A stretch of DNA of 64,000 bases. It comes from Deinandra increscens subsp. villosa. Its lineage: Eukaryota > Streptophyta > Magnoliopsida > Asterales > Asteraceae. Every line of letters begins with the position of its first letter. Position 1 is the stretch's first letter. The stretch lies in contig JBCNJP010000027.1 of assembly GCA_039602395.1 (NCBI GenBank), positions 36,651,841 to 36,715,840 on the forward strand, read 5' to 3'. Under the pieces are notes generated by a model that saw only the letters and a list, made by a program, of their open reading frames with translations, had not been told where the DNA came from and ran no database searches. The position numbers and the translations under genes are program-made. This document shows positions 44,843 through 56,241 of this stretch, piece by piece.

Positions 44843-46491
44843 TTTTGCTTGGTCAGAGGAAATTAAGTATGGTTTTTACGTATGGAAGGAAGTTTGAATA
44901 CGAGGGAACAAAAATGTTTTTGTAAGAAAATAGATGGGTGTTAAAAGACGGTATAATCCTCACGTCAGGTAAATGGTTCAAAGTAACACTGGTTAATCAA
45001 AAGGTCCAAAGTGTTATCTAATTTGGGAATTAGGGACCACCCGTGTAATTATTAAAGCTTAAGGACACGGAGTGCAATTTAGGATACAAATAAAAGACAC
45101 AATTAATAATTTTATCCTAATATTTTATAATACTTTACAAATTAGTTGTTCAGATATTTTATTAATGTTTGTGTTAGTGTATTCTGTTAGTGGCGTATGT
45201 GCGGATAACCCTTTTATACTTATAAGTTTAAACCAAGTTTATAAAATTAAAAAATTAGAAAAACAAAATTAAAATCCAAAGAGTCCGCACGAATACAAAA
45301 TTGTTCTTGTGTCCCATAAACGGACTCCACAAACGGACCCATACAATGCAATGTTGTCCATAGCTTTGATGACCGTCACTTGCCATAGTGAGTAGTGACG
45401 TTTATAGCCCGACATGCTCTAATACCATTAAAAATTAGTTGATAGAAAATAATTTTTTGGATCACACAAACAATTTTAGGAACTATGTTTTTACTTTTAT
45501 TAAACTATTTAGATTAAGAATTTAATTTCATTATTTTATCATAAAAAATTTAGTAAAATAAATAGGCTCTAAAATTCAAATGAGAAAATTTAGGATGTAA
45601 ACAAATCAAGCTGAATCTGAGCTTGACTAACCTCTAGTCAATTTGTTCATTATTTATTAATTATATTATTGATTTTATTTATATACCTTTGTTATTATTT
45701 ATATATATTGATTTATCGAAGATGTTTATATATAAAATAATGTATGTTATTAAGTTATTTTTCAACCCTAAACCTTAACTTTATGTAAATACAGATTAAA
45801 TATATTAATACAAAATATTTAAATAATATATTAAAGACCATGAATCTATTTGAGCACGATAAGTGAAGCTTAGGCTTCGACTCGGACTTAATTTTAGTTT
45901 GGAGCTCGTTTATTAAGCTAGCTTAGGCTCTAGCTTAGACATATTGAATTTATTTAAGTTTGGTTTGATTCAAGTTTTAATAACGAACCGGTTTCTAGCA
46001 TGTGACAAACATGTTTGACTAATCATTTACATACATAAGAAAATGCAGTTGGATATGGTAAAAGTGACTATCTTTTTCTATCAATTTGAAAAACTAGGGA
46101 AATTGAAGAATATTGCAACTATAACAAGACACAAAAGATAAAGCTAATTAGCTAAAACAATAATCACCGTTCCAAATTAGTAAAAGACATAATAATTGAC
46201 AAAAAGAAAAAAAAGGTAACGCCTTTTCCATCATACCTAAAACCTTTTTCTCTTAAACTATGCGAAGTTAAATATGATTAATTATTACTTACTAATTATT
46301 AAAATTGAATACAAATAAAATAAATTACTTTTATTATTCTTTTGAATCTTGTAACATCATATGTTGTTTTTACTACTTGTTATGAATATTGTTGTTTGTT
46401 AATAAATAAAATAAATTTTCAAAATAACTTATATTTTTGAACGCCTTGACAAAATTTTTATAAAAAGATAAAAACTAGCAAGATACTTGAT
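44843..46491. other. Intergenic AT-rich DNA with degenerate AGCTCG/AGCTTAGGC words
   Basis: No gene seen. About 45595-46010 contains degenerate repeats of words such as AAGCTTAGGCT, GAGCTCG and TTTGGTTTGATTC, the pattern of old plant non-autonomous DNA elements. The rest is AT-rich without clear structure. Confidence 0.4.
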
Positions 46492-46506
46492 ACTTGAGAT
46501 TACAAA

Positions 46507-46798
46507 TCAAGCAAAGTTGGTGTAGTGGTTAAATTCTAAGTTTGTGGTTGAAGAGACCCAAGTTCTAGTCTCACTCACAACACTTTGTGAGATATTGGTG
46601 GGCAATGAAGGATTGAGATTGCTTGATCCTGAGTCACAAGGGAGGGTTTACGGGTTTGCTCGGTTCCCGCCCGATGGTGCAAATGGGGGGTGCTCCCGGG
46701 TTCCCTCGCTATGAGGTTCGGACTCGGGACATGATAACCAGTTCCGATACACAGCTGAGCCAAATTGCCGTTAAAAAAAAAACAAAAAAACAAAAAAA
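46507..46798 (+). mobile_element. Full tRNA-derived SINE with 15-bp target duplication
   Basis: Perfect 15-bp direct repeats (acttgagattacaaa) at 46492-46506 and 46799-46813 flank it. The head has Pol III boxes: A-box-like TTGGTGTAGTGGTT (46517-46530) and B-box-like AGTTCTAGTCT (46561-46571). The body is GC-rich with CCCGGGTTCCCTCGCTATGA, and the end is AAATTGCCGTTAAAAAAAA. About 292 bp. The frame it contains is not a gene. It was copied by LINE machinery (known for SINEs). Confidence 0.92.
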
Positions 46799-46813
46799 AC
46801 TTGAGATTACAAA

Positions 46814-48661
46814 ACAAAAAGGTTTGAAACAAGTGTTTTACATCTATTGGAGATCCATAAGGAGGTTAGTTTGATCTTTGCCAAAATGCAACCCGCGTCC
46901 ATATTATGATGGTTCAAAATCTTGTCATTTCAAGATTTTCAAATACACCCATTAACTTTTCTGAGAAAAATGTCATAAAGAATCTTCTTTAAACATGAAA
47001 AGTAAGGACACGACAATTGAATGTTAATGACGTCTACAATGGTTAGAATGGTGATTAACAAAGAGGAAATTAAATAACCTTTTTCTGGTGTGAATATATA
47101 ATATTACTCTATCAAGGTAACATGCAGTGATAAATAGAGAGCAAAATACCATAAATCTTGCCGGCATATCTTATCATGTCATGTCAAGGTGGACATGTGA
47201 TATGATGTATTGAAGAATATTTCCCTCAATTATAAGTACCTTTGATCTAATTTTCTTTTAATTAATATTTGCCAGGTCAGGTCGTGTTGAGTTTATTCAA
47301 TCTGCCCATTTTCATGCAATATTAAATTAGTCACCTTTTAATTGTTCTATCTTTTTTATATGTGTGTGCGCCAGACTCTTTAGTAAACAAGCATGGGAGT
47401 AGTGTATTGTGTATATACATGTTGATCTCTGAAATTTGAAAAATTACTTGTATCTCAGTCTCTAAAATATTAGAGATTTATGAATTATATGATTTCTCCA
47501 AATATGTATAGAGAGGTTCACTTTCATTATCTCTATAAAAGTTTGAGGCTATTATCAAGAAAGAGAAACAAATAATAAAATAAGTGTTCATAACTAAGAC
47601 AGAGATAGATAATGAAACTGATAGATTAAACAAAACTAAAAGATAAATGTAAATTTTTCTATATTTAATTAAATTAATAAAATTGAGATATAGGTTATAT
47701 TCTGAAACCCAATATAAGAAAGCTAAGCTAGTTACTTATAATCAAAGGATTATTAACAATTAATGTTAAGATAGATAAACATAAGAACGGTTTTGGAGCA
47801 GAGTAATCTCATCTCATATATATTTTTTAACGATAATAGTCGATTGGCTGGTACGTTCTCAGAGGGAAGCTCGTACATTTATCATTCCACCATTATTTCA
47901 TCACTCAAGAAGAAAACCTACCACTGTGAAAAAAACTTCAGAGTTATGATAGAACATGTAACCTCAAGAGGTCCCGGACTCTAACATTTATTCTTCACAC
48001 CATTGAACCAAGAAGCAAACAGCTCATCCCATATCTCATCCCATACATATAATAAAAGAAAATTGTACAAACTCTAACCTTTTTAAGGTTGTGTCATGTT
48101 TTGTCCACTTAAAACTGTTGGAGTTCAAGGCCCGTTAAGGTTACTTAAAACTTCAAAGCTTTCTAATGGGTTTTTACGAATATAAGGGTCGTTGGAAGCC
48201 CAATCACTTCATATGAATCCATAAATGAAGCCCATTAAGCTCATACAAGTGCACAAACCGGTTTTTTTCATCGAGATTAGTGTATTTACAGGTGCACAAA
48301 CCGGTTTTTTTCAGTTCCGGTGTGAGTTCAAAATCGGTTTGGAATGGGTAAAACTTGGTCAAGTCTGTTTTTAATGGAATCGGTTCAAGTTAGAGCATGT
48401 GGGGAAAACTCAAACCTATAAAAAATCAGTTTGCATAGGGCTGTGAACGGTTGGATTAGGAAGTGGTCTCGGTTTTTAAATTTTGTATTATTTGAATTAG
48501 AAAAAAATATTCCAATACTTTTTATTAGCTTGTAAATATAACAATTTTATAAATTAATAATTTAGATATTATAAAAAATAAAGTAAACATAAGATTTATA
48601 ATTTAAATATTATATAAAAGTAAACATAGTGTATCTCATGTTGTTTAATTCTTAATTTTAA
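46814..48661. other. Intergenic region, no gene seen
   Basis: AT-rich throughout. 48244-48320 has the doublet GTGCACAAACCGGTTTTTTT at about 30-50 bases spacing, and related AATCGGTT/CGGTTC words follow to 48470, a relic of an ACCGGTT-word element. Nothing else credible. Confidence 0.45.
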
Positions 48662-50013
48662 GGAAAATTGGCCTCTATTAATCCCAATTATCATATACTG
48701 GCCAATAATAATCCTAGTTATAACTTTTTCTCATAATAATCCCAGTTATAATCATATTGGCATGTATTGATCCGCCGTTACAAATACCCTAACACCGTTA
48801 GTATTTGCTTATGTAGCGTATAACGAGGGACGTTTTTTGTAATTTCATAAAATGAATGGTTGATTTTGTATTTTCTTAGAACCTGAAACCACTTTTAGCG
48901 AGACCTTAGGCGAGCTTCTTTCCGGCGACCATTTCTCCGTCCAAATTTGATGATCTCAACAACCAACCGACCTCCGACGAACTCGACGTCTGGTCCAAAG
49001 ACCGATTGACTTCCAACTGTTCTCAAATATCAAATCCATATCTTAACCTTCTGCCATCGTTTGAAGATCTATCCAAAATTTGGCTTCTTTATTTTAAATC
49101 AAGTTCTATCTCATAATTTGGCTCGTGTCCTTCATTTGAGAAGTTAAATTGGTTTTTATTAATGAGGTTTTTAATTTGGCTCGTATCCTAAACTTGAACG
49201 TTAAATGTCTAGATGTTGAAGCTTTCGATTTGAGCGACTTCACCGCTGAGACACAATTTAGCAGCAAGTCTCTGTAGCGACGTCAGTGGTCTCAATCCAC
49301 CAACCCCCTAGTCGCCGCTCGTTTCCGGTTGGATCGAAGAACATGAACGAAAGAGAAGGGAGATAAGCCAGAAATCGGGCTCCCCGCAACTTCATCGGCC
49401 GTAGCAGGTCGTCGGATTGCTCGCCGGCCCTCTTTCCGATTCAAAGCCACAGTAACGACTGCGCCTTGTCGCTGAGTGTACGCCACTGTCTAGTCACCTT
49501 CTCTCTATATGACAACTTCCCCGGCGACGGAATATAGGTCATCGTGGTTGCATCAGTGTCGGAGTGAGGCAGGTCACTGCTAATATTAAATCTGTAAATC
49601 GCGTTTGTTGTGCTACTTATAGATTTGGTGGCGAAAACTTCCGTTTGAAAGGCTTCTCGTTTTGATTCACTTGTTCCGGCGGTCGGAGCTCCGATACTGT
49701 ACAAAGTCGTCGGACTAAAGTTGAGTGCGAAGATCTGATATGGATCCAAAGCTGGGGTTAAGAAATTAGTTTTTTTTTTTAATCCCTCATTTTTAAAAGA
49801 CATTACAAAATAGTCCCTCCATTCTAATAAAACTACAAAAACAGTCCCTCATCATATGCCACGTCAACAAATACTAACGGGGTTTAGGGTATCTTTAACG
49901 GCGGATCAATACAGGCCAATATGTTTGTAACTGGGATTATTGTAGGGAAAATCATAACTGGGATTATTATCAGCCAATATGTGATAACTGGGATTAATAG
50001 GGGTCAGTTTTCC
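48662..50013. mobile_element. MULE, 1,352 bp, TSD taattttaa
   Basis: Ends GGAAAATTGGCCTCTATTAA and AATAGGGGTCAGTTTTCC, with inverted repeats of about 180 bases containing tandem ATAATCCCAGTTAT units. Perfect 9-bp taattttaa occurs at 48653-48661 and 50014-50022. The interior (about 48890-49760) is GC-richer with ccggcgacc, and has short frames of unknown nature; it may be captured genomic DNA (Pack-MULE-like). No transposase. Confidence 0.92.
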
Positions 50014-50022
50014 TAATTTTAA

Positions 50023-50919
50023 AAGTTACAAAACATAAATTGGAATGCATTACAAAAAAAAAAAACATAGAAATTGCATTGTTATTGTTCTGTGTTTAAC
50101 CGTCTTCTTCATTATTAATCTTATGCTTAATCGTTATTTCTCGACGTCATTAGGTGATTGAGTGTTAATCTTAAACTATTTGTCTATTTTTGCCTTTAAC
50201 ACTTGAAGCATGTAATATATCTAGTGCATCCAGGTGGTCTTTCAAACAAATATACATTTACAAAGCTACTAGAGTGAGTTCTGTTTTTCTTATAGATATA
50301 ACTTCCACACTAAAAAAAAATATAGATCTTGAATCTACCATAAAAGGTTCGACAATATATAGATCACGAACAATAGTGTCTAGAAACATAAACTCGGATT
50401 CATTTATTAATTTTCTTTTCATCAAGCCAAAATATCAAAATTTTATATTTTTATAGGGTCGGAGTCGAATAAAAAATCCCTTTAAATATACCTTATGATC
50501 TCACTACTTGGGTATTACTCCGAGACCGTTTAGACAAACGTCAAACATATTGAATAAATATTGATTAAAATAAATGTTACATTTGTTGCAAATTTTTTGT
50601 CTTCTTCACTTCTTGAGTAAAAACCCAAATTATAAAGAACATTTTGAAGTAAAGTTTGAACCCTACAGCTCTACAAGATTTCGGGATAGTTTAATGCGAC
50701 AATAAAATAAGTAATAATAAGAGATACGTCTTTAAAATATTTCATAATTTTTGCTTTTATCATTTTCGAAAACAGATCGCCTTCAAATTCACACTTGTTT
50801 ATTTGTTCTCATTATCTAAAGTTGGTCAAGTGCTAAATAACTTATATATTTAACGAGATGTTTATCCCACGCGCGTTGCTGTGGGGTTGAATTTGTATAC
50901 TGAACGAAAGTAAAAAAAG
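50023..50919. other. Intergenic region, no gene seen
   Basis: AT-rich sequence without recognised features. 50868-50885 reads CCCACGCGCGTTGCTGTG, which marks the edge of the purine-rich array that follows. Confidence 0.4.
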
Positions 50920-51671
50920 TTAAGTGGTATAAAACGTAAAAGTTTAAAAGTCTCGTGATGAAAATATAAAACTATAAAAGTATATTAAAAGCGAAAGTTG
51001 AAAAGTTAAAAGTTTCGTGACCAAAGTAGAAGACAAAAAAAACTTTAAAAGTTAGAGGGTTAAAAAAAATAAGGAGTATAAAACGTAAAAGTCTAAAAGT
51101 CTTGTGGTGAAAGTATAAAACTATAAAAATATACTAAGCTAAGTGGTATAAAACGTAAAAGTCTGAAAGTCTTGTAGTGAAAGTATAAAATTATAAAAGT
51201 ATACTAAAAACGAAAATAGAAAAGTTAAAAGTTTCGTGGCCAAAGTAAAAGACAACAAAACCTAAAACAAAAAAAAAAGTTTAAAAGTTAGAGTGTAAAA
51301 AAGTTAGGGGTATAAAACGTAAAAGTCTAAAAGTCTTGTAAGAAAAGTATAAAACTATAAAAATATATTAAAAACGAAAGTAGAAAAGTTAAAAGTTTCG
51401 TGACCAAAATAGAAGACAACAAAACTTAAAATAAAATAAAAAACTTTAAAAGTTTAACGGTACAAAACATAAGAGTATGAAACATATGTGGCCAAACTAT
51501 GAAAACCAAAAGTTTATTTCGTTAAAAAGAAAAAAAACAAATTGTAAAAGTTTAGGGTAGAAAGCGTCAAAGCACCAAAGTCACGTGTCCAAAGTTTTAA
51601 AAAGAAAAAAAAACAAATTGTAAAAGTTTAGGGTAGAAAGCATCAAAGCATCAAAGTCACGTGTCCAAAGT
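50920..51671. repeat. Degenerate purine-rich tandem array
   Basis: At least four units begin with a variant of GTATAAAACGTAAAAGTCTA at about 50934, 51078, 51149 and 51310. Each is followed by AGTATAAAACTATAAAA and often GAAAAGTTAAAAGTTTCGTG. The plus strand is strongly A/G-rich. At the end, a block of about 72 bases with AAATTGTAAAAGTTTAGGGT is duplicated in tandem (about 51530 and 51605). No coding capacity. Confidence 0.85.
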
Positions 51672-51909
51672 TTGAAAACAAAAAGTTTACTATTAATTTA
51701 TGAAATTTCATTGTATTATTAATAAATTTGGTTAACATGTTGTGTCATTATTTGTTTTGTTTAAATTCCTAGTTTGTGTGCAATTATGTGTCTTGTTTTC
51801 TAAGATGTATGAATAATATAAATAGATGAGTTAGGGTCTTTGTAATTTATGGTTTTGTTTATAACAAATTTGAATACGAGACAAGTAGTCTTTAAATTCT
51901 TCGTGCGTT

Positions 51910-52818
51910 CAGTGGCGTACCCAAGCTATTGGTTTGGGGATCGTCCGACACCCATGAATTTCTTTTGCGTACTAATATATATTTAATTTTATCCGAACCG
52001 AACCCTAAGAAATTTGATCATCGAACCTCATGAGATTTTTTTACTGACCCAAAACTCTAAAAAATGTTAATTTTTAGTTTTAAAGTTTTTAAATTTTACA
52101 AAGTTAAACGTATTATAAATAAATTTATTACAAATCTAATTAGATTGAAATATTTGATCAATGATCCATGACCCAGAAGCCCAACAATATTAAATTTTTT
52201 TACCCCAATTACTTAAATTCTCAATCCCAATACTTATTACCAAATTAATACAAAAAAATGTATATAAATCTAAATTTATAATTCTAATAAAATTTGAGAA
52301 TTCATTGGACTGATTTCTTCAGCCGTTTTTAGGTTTGAACTTTGAACTTAGTAACTGTAATCCAGATTACTGTTTCAAAAAAAAAGTTCATGAATTGAGA
52401 TTTGAAAATAAATTCGGAAATCAGAATTGTGTATATAAGTATATAATTTTGTAATGTGAATTAAGAATATATCAGTGGCCTATGTGTTTATTTTGTGAAT
52501 TAAGAATATATTCAATGGTCTAATTTGTTGTGATATAGTTCAAACATAGTGGCCTAATTGTGTTTATTTTGAATTGAGAATTGTAATGTGAATTGTGATA
52601 TTTGTATTTTTATATGTAGGTGATATGGACCGATTTGTAGTACGAAAAGCGGGTCCTTCATCTTCTAAGACTCCTGAATATATTGATGTTATCATGTAAC
52701 GTGACCGGACCCGAAACGAACTGAACCGGTCTAAAAAAAATTGTATGTATATAAGGGTGAACGACCGAACCCTAAAAATTTCCGAACCCCATCAAAAGTA
52801 ATTATGAATTTACCACTA
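51910..52818 (+). mobile_element. hAT derivative with transposase start fragment
   Basis: Starts CAGTGGCGTACCCAAGC and ends with inverted TAGTGGTAAA. Flanks cgtgcgtt (51902-51909) and tgtgcgtt (52819-52826) match at seven of eight bases. At 52625-52698 a short plus-strand frame begins MDRFVVRKAGPSSSKTPEYI and stops, like the N-terminus of plant TTF-zinc-finger hAT proteins. It is preceded by a TATATGTAG acceptor-like site. CGAACC(C)TAA words lie near both ends. The transposase body is deleted. Confidence 0.75.
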
Positions 52819-52826
52819 TGTGCGTT

Positions 52827-53387
52827 AAAGTGTTAAATATCAATTATGGGCCAACAACCATCTCGATTTTACGACCATCCAACAGGTACAAAAACAAGTC
52901 TATTTTCGATCTGAGATTCTAATTTATATTTAAGACCTAGGCAACAAAATGGCGCAACCGCCGACCATCATAGGGCTCAAATCTTAGCGGCGACGGTGGC
53001 CATAAACATAGAGCTGCCCCAAGAAGACCATCAGAAAATCATAAGTAACAAAACGAAATCGGACCCGCAAAGACACAACCGAGGAGTAGCAAAATCGCAG
53101 CAACCAAACAAACCAAATGTGGGTTCTGAAAATCGAAGAACACACAACGTAAGTGACCGTATGAGAGAGAGCCGACGGTGGTTACATGATAGAGAGACAC
53201 ATATGATAGGTCTCCCCATTGAAGAGAGAAATATACCCTCAAACACTATAGCGAAATAGCTTATTATAATTTTTGTTGTCTATCATATCTTTAATTTAAT
53301 TTTCTGAAAGGAGAAAGATATCAAGTACTAATTTTATATGTCGTTGCTTTGTCGGGTGCTCTTAAAGTAGGAGGAAACTTCATTGTC
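52827..53387. other. Intergenic, unrecognised
   Basis: A GC-richer patch at 52940-53200 gives overlapping short frames on both strands without a recognisable domain. I do not call a gene. Confidence 0.4.
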
Positions 53388-53402
53388 ATGTTTGTATACC
53401 TC

Positions 53403-53471
53403 GTCTCAGGAAGGCTCACTCAGGTATTGGAGATTTAGGGAGTAGTTCCAAACGCCGTTCAAAAAAAAAAA
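53403..53471 (+). mobile_element. 5'-truncated SINE fragment with 15-bp target duplication
   Basis: About 69 bases ending AACGCCGTTCAAAAAAAAAA, flanked by perfect atgtttgtatacctc repeats (53388-53402 and 53472-53486). The tail matches the SINE ends at 41822 and 46798. The Pol III head is absent. Confidence 0.85.
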
Positions 53472-53736
53472 ATGTTTGTATACCTCAACATGATAATTAA
53501 TTAATAGAAACCGTTTAGAAATACACGTCTTAAACGTGACAAAACATATAATAAACACGACACACTACGTACGTACGTAACGTACGTAATTGATTTTGTT
53601 GGTTTTGAGAATTAGATAATATCAATTAATTATCTTACCTAAGTTTTCATAATTTTGCCATTTGCACTTATTTATAATTTTGTCATTGTGTAGTTTTACT
53701 ATTTTGTACTTTTGTAATGCGACGAGTTTCACATAT

Positions 53737-54133
53737 AAGTTTGTGGTGGAACTGGTACAATCGAGTAACATAACTTTTAGGTTATAGACTTAACGCTTTG
53801 AGTGTTCGGTTTCTAATTTTAACATTGTAACGCAATCATTTTATATTTGTGAATGAGTCGTTTGAGCTTGACAAATGAGTTGGTGTTTTTTTTTATGGTG
53901 TAATAGGTACAGATAGATCTTAGGTATACTAGTGTAACATAAATTGCCATTTTCGTCCATGTGCTATGCTCAAAATTGTTAATTTAGTCCAATAGTTTAA
54001 AATTTGACAATTTCGTCCCTGTGGTTTGAAAAAATTGCCAATTCAGTCCAAAATATTGTAAACAATTGCCAATTTCGTCCCTGTGGTTTTGTAAAAAATG
54101 TCAATTCAGTCCAAAAAAAATTGTTGGATTTGG
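53737..54133. repeat. 400-bp direct repeat flanking a hAT element, copy 1
   Basis: About 98% identical by eye to 54849-55251. Its last 190 bases are the left half of the foldback MITE that is complete in copy 2. It breaks off at GTTGGATTTGG exactly where the hAT element begins. Confidence 0.92.
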
Positions 54134-54848
54134 CAGGGGCGGATTTATATTAGGCCCAGGGGGTCCTCGTGGACCCCCTCAACCTCGTACACAAAGTGAA
54201 AATTATGTGAACGGTTTTTTTTAAAAAAAAAAATTATGAAGTGGAGTTAATAAATACTTAGTTTTTGAAAATAAAACAAAGCAAACAACTAGCTTAGTGG
54301 TAAGATCCCTTGCTTGATTTTGAAGTGGTCCAAGTTCAAATCTTGTGCTCAACATTTTTTTATTTTTCTCAACTTTCTTTATTAATTTTAGTAAATGTGT
54401 ACTTCATTTTTCACCTCTTTTTTATTTACTTTCATTATAGATCCATTCTTTTCAAATACATTAATCTTAGACCCTTTTTATAATGAAATATTACAATATA
54501 TAAAAATAAAGACTTTTTTATAGGCAAACATTTTGTCATATTTTTTTTCTCGCGTTAATTTTTATTTTCTCTTCATTTTTATCCATTTACTATTATTTTT
54601 TTACTATTATATCGCTATCAATGTTACGGTATATATTTTTTTTATCAAATCATGTAGAGTTTTTTTAGTGGGTTATTTTTCTTTACTCGCAATGTCGTGC
54701 CGCTACGTGCGCCTACATTAAAAACTATTTAGTAAGTAATATACCAAAATTATTTATGTACGTTTATATGAAACTGAAACATTTAAAACTAGTGACTCCG
54801 TAAAAAAATTTGTGGACCCCCTAAAAAACATTTCTAGTTCCGCCCCTG
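54134..54848. mobile_element. hAT-type non-autonomous element without TSD
   Basis: Ends CAGGGGCGGATTTATA and (minus strand) CAGGGGCGGAACTAGA, with inner GGGGGTCC on both sides. No 8-bp duplication: ggatttgg on the left versus catatata on the right. Instead the 400-bp direct repeat flanks it. A tRNA-like SINE head lies inside at 54290-54343: A-box-like TAGCTTAGTGGTAA, B-box-like AAGTTCAAATCT. Confidence 0.8.
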
Positions 54849-55251
54849 CATATATAAGTTTGTGGTGGAACTGGTACAATCGAGTAACATAACTTTTAGG
54901 TTATAGACTTAACGCTTTGAGTGTTCGGTTTCTAATTTTAACATTGTAACGCAGTCATTTTATATTTGTGAATGAGTCGTTTGAGCTTGACAAATGAGTT
55001 GGTGTTTTTTTTTTATGGTGTAATAGGTACAGATAGATCTTAGGTATACTAGTGCAACATAAATTGCCATTTTCGTCCATGTGCTATGCCCAAAATTATT
55101 AATTTAGTCCAATAGTTTAAAAATTGACAATTTCGTCCCTGTGGTTTGAAAAAATTGCCAATTCAGTCCAAAATATTGTAAACAATTGCCAATTTCGTCC
55201 CTGTGGTTTTGCAAAAAATGTCAATTCAGTCCAAAAAAATTGTTGGATTTG
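54849..55251. repeat. 400-bp direct repeat flanking a hAT element, copy 2
   Basis: Starts directly at the right end of the hAT element and runs to the centre of the foldback MITE (GTTGGATTTGG). Differs from copy 1 at only a few bases. Confidence 0.92.
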
Positions 55252-55359
55252 GACTGAATTGGCAATTTTTATAAACCACAGGGACGAAATTGGCAATTTT
55301 AAACTATTGAACTGAATTGGCAATTTTGAGCAAACCACAAGGATGAAAATGGCAATTTA
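55060..55359. mobile_element. Foldback MITE, 300 bp
   Basis: Starts TAAATTGCCATTTTCGTCC and ends with the inverted copy GATGAAAATGGCAATTTA. The arms contain repeated TTGCCAATTCAGTCC and TTTCGTCCCTGTGGTTT units, so the whole element folds on itself around GTTGGATTTGGAC. No clear target duplication because the flanking DNA is itself duplicated. Confidence 0.88.
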
Positions 55360-55817
55360 CTCTAATTTTTTATTTTAAGCGTTTTGATCGTTACACGTTT
55401 TTTTTATTTCTGTTATCTTCACTTACAGTTTATACAATATGACGGTTTTATATGCTAACTTTATCTCACCGCAACGGGCATCAAATATAGTTTGTTATAT
55501 GTCTCATCTTACACCAAATAATCACATTTGGTTTGTTTTTCTAATCATACCATTTATAAAATACGCTATTTTCATAAATAACTTTATATATAATACCGGC
55601 CAAATTTTTTACTTTACACATAAAACTTTATATTCACCTATTTTTAGGTACAATTTATCATACGACTGATATAAACTTCTCATTCTCCTTACTCTTATAT
55701 CCTAATACATGTTTTAAGACCATGATATAAAAGTCACTAAATTAAAAATACATGGTATATATTTATTACTATATTTTCTTTTTGTTTGGTAATTGTATAT
55801 GTACATAAAATCTTTGA
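55360..55817. other. Intergenic, no gene seen
   Basis: AT-rich sequence with no recognised feature. Confidence 0.4.
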
Positions 55818-56115
55818 GACTATCTGTAATGAGGCTTGAAAGGGGCTTGAAAACTCCTTTCGCGTCCTTATAGTGCCCCGGTCACGCCCCATCCACTACG
55901 ATGGGAAGCGAAACTCAAAAAAAGGAGGGGGGAGCGTGGTAGGTTTCACACCTGCAAGGGGAGAAATTGTGTGGGTTGTGTAATGATGTTGGAGCTTGAA
56001 AGAGGCTTTATCCCACTATACAACATTAGTTTTCAAGCCCTTGCCACGTAGGATGACACATGGCGGAAAACACCCAAAAGAGGGGCTTGAAAACTTTAAA
56101 CCATTACGGATAGCC
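55818..56115. mobile_element. Tourist/Harbinger-like MITE, 298 bp
   Basis: Ends GACTATCTGTAATG and (minus strand) GGCTATCCGTAATGG; inner GGGGCTTGAAAA occurs at both ends in inverted orientation. Flanks TGA and TAA differ by one base from a TAA-type 3-bp target. Non-coding. Confidence 0.7.
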
Positions 56116-56241
56116 TAAGACATGATTACATGTAGTAATAAACGTAAATACTTAATTATTGATTTTGGTTCAGTTTGGGCCTAAAAACTGACCATACATA
56201 CCTCGAAATCCTTCTAATAAATCTCGTTCATAAATTGTTAC

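Noticed and set aside
46623..46874. 83-codon plus-strand frame and its minus-strand partner
   Set aside because: Both lie in the body of a SINE with a clear 15-bp target duplication.
49292..49803. Minus-strand frames of 64 and 120 codons inside the MULE
   Set aside because: No recognisable domain; the GC-rich patch inside the element explains the open frames. Captured gene DNA remains possible.
52996..53259. 87-codon plus-strand frame with overlapping minus-strand frames
   Set aside because: Hydrophilic low-information sequence without a domain, with open frames on both strands; no evidence for a gene.
53737..55251. Reading the 400-bp direct repeats as LTRs of a short retroelement
   Set aside because: They lack TG...CA ends, primer site and polypurine tract, and the DNA between them has hAT ends.
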